A DNA stretch of 64,000 nucleotides, from contig NC_084831.1 in NCBI RefSeq assembly GCF_033115175.1, forward strand, positions 8,776,540-8,840,539, given 5' to 3'. Below the pieces are notes generated by a model. The model saw only the letters and a list, made by a program, of their open reading frames with translations. It searched no databases and was not told the DNA's origin. This stretch comes from Lepus europaeus. Lineage: Eukaryota; Chordata; Mammalia; Lagomorpha; Leporidae. Made by a program: the position numbers and the translations under genes. Positions 56,623 through 64,000 of the stretch are shown here, in pieces. Positions within the stretch are counted from its first letter, which is position 1. The number at the start of each line of letters is the position of its first letter.

Positions 56623-56856
56623 GGGGGCCGGCACTGTGGCGTAGTGGGTAAAGCCGCTGCCTGCTGTGCCGGCATCCCATATGGCCACTGGTTTGAGTCC
56701 TCTCTGCTGTGGCCTGGGAAAGCAGTAGAAAATGGCCCAAGTCCTTGGGCCCCTGCACCGGTGTGGGAGACCTGGAGGAAGCTCCTGGCTCCTGGCTTTG
56801 GATTGGAGCAGCTCCAGCTGTTGCGGCCAGTTGGGGAGTGAACCAGCAGATGGAAG

Positions 56857-56894
<38 letters not shown>

Positions 56895-56949
56895 CTCCTC
56901 TCTCCATGTAACTCTTTCAAATAAATAAATAAATCTTAAAAAAAAAAAC
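56623..56949 (+). mobile_element. CSINE within L1M relic
   Basis: Duplication caaatggaaca at 56612-56622 and 56950-56960. Confidence 0.92.
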
Positions 56950-57000
56950 CAAATGGAACAAAACAAAACCCCAACCATCTAAAAAGAATTAATAAGACTG

Positions 57001-57297
57001 GGGCCGGCACTGTGGCACAGCTGGCACAGCCACAGCCCCCAGTGCCAGCATCCCATATGGGCGCCAGTTCAAGCCCCAGCTGCTCCAATTCTGATCCAGC
57101 TTCCTGCTAACATACCTGGGAAAGCAGAGCAGAAGATGGCCTTGGTCCCCTGCACCCACCTGGGCGACCCTGATGAAGCTCCTGGCTCCTAGCTTCGGCC
57201 ATTGTGGCCATTTGGGGAGTGAACCAGCAGATGGAAGACCTCTCTCCCTCTGTCTGTCTGTAACTCTACCTCTCAAATAAATAAATAAATATTTTTT
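57001..57297 (+). mobile_element. CSINE within L1M relic
   Basis: Head gggccggcactgtggcacag to tail aaataaataaataaat. Confidence 0.88.
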
Positions 57298-57600
57298 AAA
57301 AATAGATCTCCTATTTTAAAAAAAGAAATAACACGACTGACGGTTGTCTTCTCAAAGTAACAACTAAACTCCAGGAAACAGTGGAACATTACCATCAATG
57401 CTAGGATGGATCTGGCAGAGTACGATTCTCCATTCATTGAAAACCGCCTCCATAAAGACAGTGGAGATATTTTCAGATAAATAGAAAGGGAAGAAGTTTG
57501 CAGCACCAGAGCTTCAAGAAAGGAAATCTGTTCTTCAGAGAAAAAGAAAACGCTCCGAGAGGGAGGCCAGAAACGCAGGTGAAATAAAAAGCAATAAAGT

Positions 57601-57683
57601 CCAACGGCAAAAGGAAGACCTTTCTCTCTGTCTCTCTCTCACTGTCCACTCTGCCTGTCAAAAAATAAATTAAAAAAAAAAAG
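57601..57683 (+). mobile_element. CSINE2, strongly 5' truncated, within L1M relic
   Basis: Only the CT-rich end and A-tail; duplication gcaataaagt at 57591-57600 and 57684-57693. Confidence 0.9.
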
Positions 57684-58054
57684 GCAATAAAGTGAGCGAT
57701 ACCTGGGGAAGTCTAAGTAAACGCTGACTACACGACAGGAATAAGGACAGTTAGTGTCGAGCACAACATCCAGGAGGGAGAACTAAGGTACCTAGAGGTC
57801 GGGAAGGCTGGAATGGTTGGACTGTCTGGGGGAAGGGCAAAGCATCCATCAGTGGCTTGGCTTGGCCATGAATACCTGGTACCGTATGGATAAATGCCAT
57901 AGTAATAGGAAATAGTTTAGACCACTATGAGAAGTGTCTAAATAATAGTCCAGGAAATGTAGTCTCAAAAGTATAGAGATGTCCCTTGATTTACAGTGAG
58001 GTTATGTCTGGATGAACCCATCGTAAGTTCAAAATATCTTAAGTTGAAAATGCA

Positions 58055-58416
58055 CTGGGACTGACGCTGTGTTATAGGGGGTAAAGCTGCCGCCTGCAGT
58101 GCCAGGATCCCACATGGATGCTGGTTCGAGTCCCAGCTGCTCCACTTCCGATCCAGCTCTCTGCTATGGCCTGGAAAAGCAGTGGAAGATGGCCCAAGTC
58201 CTTGGGCATCTGCCACCCACATGGGAGACCCAGAAGAAGCTCCTGGCTCCTGATTTGGATCAGTGCAGCTCTGGACGTTTTGGCCATCTGGGGAGTGAAC
58301 CATTGGATGGAAGACCTCTCTCTCTCTCTCTCTCTCTCACTCTGTCTCTCTGTCTCTCTGCCTCTCTGTAACTCTGCCTTTCAAATAAAACAAATAAATC
58401 TTTAAAAAAAAAAAAA
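58055..58416 (+). mobile_element. CSINE, first of two at one target
   Basis: Flanked by gaaaatgca at 58046-58054 and 58417-58425. Confidence 0.9.
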
Positions 58417-58428
58417 GAAAATGCATTT

Positions 58429-58689
58429 AACAGGGCCACCATTGTGGCACAGTGGGTTGAGCTGCCACCTGGAACAGTGGCATCCCACATGGGAGCCGGT
58501 TCAACTTCCGGCTGCTCCACTTCCAATCTAACTTCCTTCTAATGCACCTGGGAGAGCAGAGGACAATGGCCCAAGTGCTTGGTCCCTTGCAACCACATGG
58601 GAGACCTGGATGAAGCTCCTGGTTCCTGGCTTCAGCCTCACACAGCCCCAGCCATTGCAGTCATTTGGGGAAGTGAACCAGTGGCTGCA

Positions 58690-58735
<46 letters not shown>

Positions 58736-58797
58736 CTCCCTCTCTTTCTGTAACTCTGCCTTTCAAATAAATAAAACAGATCTTAAAAAAAAAAAAA
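58429..58797 (+). mobile_element. CSINE, second of two at one target
   Basis: Flanked by gaaaatgcatt at 58417-58427 and 58798-58808, so the same target sequence now stands three times. Confidence 0.88.
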
Positions 58798-58886
58798 GAA
58801 AATGCATTAAGGTACCTAATGTACCAAACATCATAGCCTAGCCTAGCCTTTTCTGTATAACAAGGTGTTGAATGTCTCCTGTACTG

Positions 58887-59310
58887 AGGCAGACGTGGTA
58901 GTACAGTAGGTTAAGCCACGGGGTGGAACGCTCGAACGTTTTCAAAAGGGTGGGGAGGGGCAGCATTGTGGCAAGCGGAGCCTGGCATCCCATATCAGAG
59001 CTCCAGGTTTGAGTCCTGGCTACTCTGCTTCTGATCCAGCCCCTTGCTAATGTGCCTGGGAAGGCAGCAGGGGATGGCTCAGGTGTTTGGCCCCCTGGCG
59101 CCCATGTGGGAGATCCAGGTGGAGCTCCTGGCTCCTGGCTTCTGCCTGGTCCAGCCCCAGCTGTTGCTGTCATTTGTGGAGGTGAACCAGCAGATTTAAG
59201 GTATCTCTCTCTGTCTCTCTGTCTCTCTGTCTCTCTCTGTCTCTCTGTCTGTCTCTCTTCTTTTCCTCCCTCTTTCTGCCACTCAGCCTCTCAGCTAAAT
59301 AAATGAATCT
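58887..59310 (+). mobile_element. CSINE with a short CSINE head before it
   Basis: 58887-58945 is a head fragment (cagtaggttaagccacgggg). A fuller copy begins at 58957 with ggggcagcattgtggc and ends in aaataaatgaatc. Confidence 0.75.
59198..59262. repeat. (CTCTGT)n stretch in a CSINE tail
   Basis: An expanded CT-rich region of the CSINE at 58887-59310, followed at 59315-59358 by a GA-rich (gaggag)n run. Confidence 0.75.
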
Positions 59311-59529
59311 TTAGAAGAAGAGGAGGAGGAGGGGGAAGAGGGGGAAGAGGAGGAGGAAACCACGGGTCCTCAACAATTTTTGTGAGACTAAAGAGTTCCT
59401 GAGACCATAAGTGGGGAACCACTGCCCTAGAGAAGCGGCTGTACTGGGCGCCAGGAGACAGGTGCCGAGCGCAGGACAGCCGTAGCCACCACTGTGTACA
59501 GCTGTCAGAACCAGTGGGGGCCGGCACTG

Positions 59530-59857
59530 TGGCTTAACAGGCTAATCCTCCGCCTTGCGGCGCCGGCACACCGGGTTCTAGCCCCGGTTGGGGCGCCGGA
59601 TTCTATCCCGGTTGCCCCTCTTCCAGGCCAGCTCTCTGCTATGGCCCGGGAAGGCAGTGGAGGATGGCCCAAGTGCTTGGGCCCTGCACCCACATGGGAG
59701 ACCGGGAGAAGCACCTGGCTCCTGGCTTTGGATCAGCGCGATGCACCGGCTGCAGCGGCCATTGGAGGGTGAACCAACAACAAAAAGGAAGACCTTTCTC
59801 TCTGTCTCTCTCTCACTATCCACTCTGCCTGTTAAAAAAAAAAAAAAAAAAAAAAAA
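59530..59857 (+). mobile_element. CSINE2
   Basis: Complete, with duplication agaaccagtgggg at 59517-59529 and 59858-59870. Confidence 0.95.
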
Positions 59858-59954
59858 AGAACCAGTGGGGTCACTCATGTCAAAGCCGAATGACACGGAG
59901 GGGTGCCCTTGCAGGGAGGCCCCACACACGTTTGCCTGATGCTAAGAACTCTCG

Positions 59955-60232
59955 GGAGCCGGCACTGTGACACAGTGGGTTAACTCACAGCCTGCAGCTC
60001 CATTATCCCCTGTAGGCGCTGATTCAAGTCCTGGCTGCTCCACTTCTGATCCAGCTCCCTGCTAATGCACCTGGGAAAGCAGCGGAGGATGGCCCAAGTG
60101 CTTGGGCCCCTGCCTCCATGTGGGAGACCCGGATGAAGCTCCTGGCTCCTGGCTTCAGCCTAGACGGAAGACCTTTCTCTGTCTCTACCTCTCTCTGCCA
60201 TTCTTTCAAATAAATGAGTTTTAAAAATAAAA
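59955..60232 (+). mobile_element. CSINE, internal deletion
   Basis: Head ggagccggcactgtgacaca. The segment between the cagcctag and gacggaagacctttctc parts is shorter than usual. Confidence 0.82.
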
Positions 60233-60824
60233 AGGAAATGCAGTGATACAGGACACACAGTTCCCCGCACTGTGATTGGAAGGATGTGCCCTCTTCCTGG
60301 CTCCCATCACGCCCAGACGGGGGTCACTCCCAGTAGAGATTTGTGTTACTCTATGATGGTACAGCTCCAGTGGCCTTTTCCTGCCCCAAGTTAGTTTTAA
60401 GCCAAAGCAAATAGCTTCCGGGTATTCCTTGGAAAACAATCTCTGAACTGCCCACTGGGATGCAACGTCTCCCTCTGCACCAGGCACAGCGACGACACAC
60501 AGAGCCGTGCAGCTGTCACTCAGGCACGGGCTGTCAGCAGTGTCACCGTATTTACGAGAGGCAGAGCACTTCACAGCACAGCTGCGCCATAGCCTATTGG
60601 CCCGGCCCTCTGAGAATGGGTATCTGGGTGGCTAACAAATAAGCAAAATAACATTCTTAGTTCCATTGGGCTGAGCCCTGTGGGGATGGGGCCCGGGTGT
60701 AGTCCCTAATGCCTTGCAGCCCCAGGTCAGCGCCCAAAGCACAGGCTGTGACATGATTGTGGATACAATGAAGCTCTACTGAATGAACCACATTGTATCG
60801 GTGCAAGCAAAAAATAAGAATTCT
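60233..60824. other. Intergenic, no feature seen
   Basis: No repeat or exon recognised between two CSINEs. Confidence 0.4.
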
Positions 60825-61135
60825 GGGCCGGCATTGTGGTGCAGTGGGTTAAGCTGCTGCCTGCAACACGGGCATCCCATGTGAATGCAGGTTCGAGTCC
60901 CAGCGGCCCCACTTCCAAGGCAGCTCCCTGCTAATGCACCTGGGAAAGCAACAGAAGACTCATGGACTTGGGCCCCTGCCGCCTGGGTCGAAGGCCCAGA
61001 TGGAGCTCTAGGCTCCTGGCTTCACCTGCCCCAGCCCTTTGCCATCGCAGTCATTTGGGGACTGAGCCAGCAGATGGAAGATCTTTCTGTCTCACCGTAA
61101 CTCTGCCTTCCAAGTAAGTAAATCTTTAAAAAAGA
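60825..61135 (+). mobile_element. CSINE
   Basis: Head gggccggcattgtggtgcag to tail aagtaagtaaatcttt. Confidence 0.85.
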
Positions 61136-61189
61136 GAGAAAGGGTTCTCCTAAAGCCCCTCAGGCAAAGCGGTAAACAGGCAGTGATGG

Positions 61190-61375
61190 GAGCCCAGTGG
61201 TTTCGGCCTAAACCAGAGTGGATTTAAATCCCAGCTCCTTATGTGGCAGCTGTGTGATTTGGGCACCTACTTCAGTGTCCTCATTTGTAAAATGGGTGCA
61301 GTAATGGCACCTGCTCCCCGGTGATGCTGCAATGGTTGAGTGAGTGAATACCTGTGTGTGTCTTAGCACCAGCCT
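61190..61375 (+). repeat. MIR relic upstream of CFAP107
   Basis: A nearly full-length MIR: ggatttaaatcccagctcct, ggcagctgtgtgatttgggc, ctcatttgtaaaatgggtgc and a 3' part ending near 61,375. It sits 215 bp before the X-box. Confidence 0.75.
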
Positions 61376-61589
61376 AGCTCATCAGAGCTGGCCAAGCAGT
61401 CGTAGAATTCAACTCACCCCATCGTCAAACTCCAGCTAGGACATGTCCTGCTTGGGTGAACCCCGGAGCTCCAGTGCCTCCGTGACGGCTCTTGTGGTGG
61501 AGACTGCTGGTCTGATTCCTTTCATGGCTTCGATTTCACCCCTGCAGAATCAGCTGCTCGCTCCCCTAAAGTATTTATACCCAGCGCCT

Positions 61590-61603
61590 GTCACCATGGA
61601 GAC
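61590..61603 (+). promoter_or_regulatory. RFX X-box-like site in the CFAP107 promoter
   Basis: The 14-mer gtcaccatggagac matches 10 of 14 bases of the palindromic X-box GTTGCCATGGCAAC. It has one mismatch to the looser form GTHNYYATRRNAAC. RFX factors bind X-boxes near ciliary gene starts. It lies 206 bp upstream of the CFAP107 ATG, just after a TATA-like stretch (tatttatac, about 61572-61580). The function is inferred. Confidence 0.5.
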
Positions 61604-61808
61604 AGTCAACAGTAGAGAATCCAAGATCACGGCACCGCCCCCTGGAGGCTGAAAAGTGGACTCTCAGGCCCTTTTGCTCCCTGGAGGTAGCAGGTGTCAT
61701 CCCCAACTCACTCAGGAGGGCAACCGAGCAGCAACGCAAGGCACCCAGACTCAGCCACTCCTAGCATCCTTGCTCCCTGGACTCTCACACTTGCGACAGA
61801 GCCTTAGC

Positions 61809-61919
61809 ATGTTCCTGACTGCAGTAAATCCACAGTCACTCTCTACACCAGGCTGGAAGATCGAGACCAAGTATTCGACCAGAGTGCTCACGGGAAACTG
61901 GGTGGAAGAGAGGAGGAAG
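61809..61919 (+). CDS. CFAP107: CFAP107 (C1orf158) first coding exon; gene continues beyond window
   Basis: Thirty-seven codons starting MFLTAVNPQSLSTPGWKIE, with KYSTRVLTGNWVEERRK at the end, are followed at 61920 by a GTAAGG donor. I recognise this as the N-terminus of CFAP107 (C1orf158), with only a few changes from the human protein as I remember it. CFAP107 is a microtubule inner protein of motile-cilia and sperm-flagella doublets. No later exon (for example the expected IYRKEYIPFPDHRP region) appears before 64,000, so the rest lies downstream. In human this gene also follows AADACL3, so the neighbourhood supports the call. Confidence 0.9.
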
Positions 61920-63725
61920 GTAAGGGGGTGGGGGCTGGGCAGAGGGCTCCCGGGGGACTGACGGGGAGTCAAGTTCATCACTGCTTTGAAATCGAGGGCA
62001 GCAGATGGCTGTGTCTTAAAAACCCAGCGTTGGGGTCTTTGTGCTTTAGGTAAGGGGCGACATAAAGCAGTCCTCAGGGTCCCCACTTCAGCTTGAAAAT
62101 ACCATGCAGAAGTGTGGCTGGGGCTGTGTCCGTCAGTCCACTCTCTGGAGTGTTCCTAGGCGACTGGATCTCCTTGGTCCCCGGTTCCTTTGAACCTTGG
62201 TGTGAAGAACGTCTGCTCTTCCTGCTCTGGCTCCTTCCACAAAGTGGCACCTGTGAGGCAGGCTTGGCGCTCTCTTCACTGATGTCCAGGGCTGTCTACT
62301 GCTCCCTGGCACCTGTTACATAATCTCACCTGCCTGTGCATTTCAATGTTTCCTTTCAAAATGGAACAAATAGGCCCTCGGGGTGCTTTGTGCTTTTTTT
62401 TTTTTTTTTTCACTGTCTAAGGAATTTTTACTAAAGCAAGAATTTTATAATTCAAATTACATTTCCTTGCTTGGCTTATCAAGTCTGCTCCTTTACACAG
62501 AGCTGACTTTCTGAGCTATTATTGTGCAGTGAAGAATGGCAGAATTATCCTTTGTGCTTTCAAAGCACTGAGAAATGTTTTGCCTGACTTGGCCTATTTG
62601 AAATTGGGTATCTTCATTTGTGGCCAGCAAGCCATTTCAAGTTTTTCAGAGACATCTAGACACCCTCACATCTTCTTGGGAAATGGGCAAGAAGAAGGTA
62701 AAAGAGAATCGGCAACGTTGGTGTGGGGAAGGGGGAGGAAGGGTGACAGTGACCCCTGGGAGGCGTGAAAGGCTGTTTCACAGAGGACGTGAGCATTCAC
62801 CACCCCTCGGACCGGGCATGGCCTGGGCCATCATCAGCTCCAATTGTGCTTGGCTTTGTTTGGGGAGCAGGTGTGTGTGAGGGATGTTCTGAGGGTAGGC
62901 TACTCTGACCGGGCAGTGCTTGGACTCAGGGATGGTGTGGGCTTCTCCACACCTAAAGGAGATGGCATCAAGACAGTAGAATTGGAGGGAGGTCAGTAAG
63001 ATGGTGGGCTAAGATGTCTGGGTCTTCATTCTCCCCGGAGACATTTAAACACTGGCCAAAATGTGCGTGGGCTCTAGAAGACAGTCTGAGTCCACGGTGG
63101 CTAATCAAATGCCCCACTCAACCAGAAGCGGTTGTCAGTGCTAGGAATTCCCACGGCATTTTAACTTGCCCTGCCCCCCCCCCCCCACAGCACAGCACGG
63201 TACATGTGCTCTGGGGGAAGTGGCTCCCCCAGTTCCCAGGTCCCCGCTTCAAGCCCGGAGGGTGTAGAAGAGCATCCTAACCTGTCCGGGGCTGCTGAGG
63301 GACTGGCCTTGGTTTCATCTAACTTGCAGCTCAGAAGGGGAAGAGGGGGCAGAGTTCAGACCCCAGGTGGGGACAACTGTGGAAAGCAGAGTCAGACGTA
63401 AACCGTTGAAGCTGACCGGGGACTGCAGACTGCGATGAGATCACGGGTGGAAGAGTTCACCAGGACATCAGAAACGCCAAGAAGGAGGGGCGAGACTCCT
63501 GGGGAAACGATGACCTTGAAAAGCAGCCATGTATGTGAGGGAGTCAGAAAAGGCACGCACAGGTCCAGGCAAGCTGTACACCCAGAGGGGGCCTGTGAAC
63601 ACCTTCAACTTCATATTGGGCTGACCCCAAGACTCAGAACGTGACCTAATAGTTCGAAAAATTCTTCCCTCTCACGGAGGCAATCTGCAGACTGTTTCCT
63701 GTTTCCTCAAATGCCCCATTTTCTT
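61920..63725 (+). other. CFAP107 intron 1, 5' part
   Basis: A poly-T run at about 62395-62412 and a poly-C run near 63173-63186 are the only features. No second CFAP107 exon is seen. Confidence 0.55.
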
Positions 63726-64000
63726 TTTTATTTATTTATTTATTTATTTTTTTATTTTTTGACAGGATAGTGAGAGAGAGAGACAGAGAGAAGGGTCTTC
63801 CTTTTTGCCATTAGTTCACCCTCCAATGGCCGCTGCGGCCGGCGCATCACGCTGATCCAAAGCCAGGAGCCAGGTGCTTCTCCTGGTCTCCCATGGGGTG
63901 CAGGACCCAAGGACTTGGGCCATCCTCCACTGCCTTCCCATGCCATAGCAGAGAGCTGGCCTGGAAGAGGGGCAACCAGGATAAAATCCGGCGCCCCAAC
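63726..64000 (-). mobile_element. CSINE2, cut by window end
   Basis: Reversed copy starting with (TTTA)n and gacagg; the head lies beyond 64,000. Confidence 0.9.

Larger units (their letters stand above)
55150..57970 (+). mobile_element. Old L1 (L1M-type) ORF1-region relic with five CSINE insertions
   Basis: Between the SINEs the sequence follows an old L1 ORF1 in order: tgaaattaaaaattcaacag near 56228, agacacattagaatgaaact near 56561, cagtggagatattttcagat near 57459, then the inter-ORF stretch to about 57,970. It is a decayed fossil with no usable frame. Confidence 0.7.
57972..58885 (+). mobile_element. Tigger-like DNA transposon relic with two CSINE insertions
   Basis: The pieces 57972-58054 (with cccatcgtaagttcaaaata and tcttaagttgaaaatgca) and 58798-58885 (with catagcctagcctagc) match the internal sequence of a nonautonomous Tc1/mariner-Tigger-type element as I remember it. 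The two CSINEs between them use the same short target. No transposase remains. Confidence 0.55.

Overview
The window is mammalian nuclear DNA and almost certainly lagomorph (rabbit-like). The evidence is more than 50 copies or pieces of the tRNA-derived CSINE family typical of lagomorphs. They run from old, diverged copies to younger CSINE2 copies with A-tails and clear target-site duplications. There are also L1 fragments and older mammalian repeats (MIR, L2, MER20, a Tigger-like element). Genes are split into exons with GT-AG introns, and no bacterial-style operons are present.

Three host genes can be supported. On the minus strand, four exons between 21,452 and 5,907 form an AADACL4-like gene (arylacetamide deacetylase-like, hormone-sensitive-lipase family). 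Its exon sizes are the same as those of its neighbour, but one extra base in exon 4 breaks the frame directly after the nucleophile motif. On the plus strand, four exons between 38,330 and 48,458 form a complete AADACL3 of 407 codons with an intact Ser-Asp-His triad and HGGG oxyanion motif. On the plus strand at 61,809-61,919 lies the first coding exon of CFAP107 (C1orf158), a cilia/flagella microtubule protein; the rest lies beyond the window. A short relic of a further AADACL last exon sits at about 50,152-50,352 and is split by a CSINE. As I recall the human 1p36 locus, AADACL4, AADACL3 and C1orf158 are neighbours on one strand. Here the AADACL4-like gene points the other way.

Layout: 1-5,600 is gene-free and holds two adjacent 1.3-kb minisatellites with opposite strand composition. 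5,600-21,452 is the AADACL4-like gene: a 5'-truncated L1 in intron 3, a ~30-bp minisatellite in intron 2 and one arm of an inverted duplication in intron 1. 15,624-25,561 is a large inverted repeat with ~2.9-kb arms and a 3.8-kb spacer; the arm cores are nearly identical and the spacer carries AADACL4 exon 1. 25,600-38,250 is repeat-rich intergenic DNA (an LTR-like fossil, nested CSINEs, an old L1 tail, MER20, MIR). 38,250-48,460 is AADACL3. 48,460-61,500 is intergenic with CSINEs, an old L1 ORF1-region relic and a Tigger-like relic. 61,500-64,000 is the CFAP107 5' end, with an RFX-type X-box about 0.2 kb upstream of its ATG.

The two AADACL genes are expected to encode ER-anchored, lumen-facing serine esterases; CFAP107 acts in motile cilia and shares only the neighbourhood. 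The most unusual features are the near-palindromic duplication around the AADACL4 first exon, the single-base frame break in that gene, its reversed orientation, the AADACL relic and the paired minisatellites. I found no CRISPR array, RNA gene or bacterial feature.
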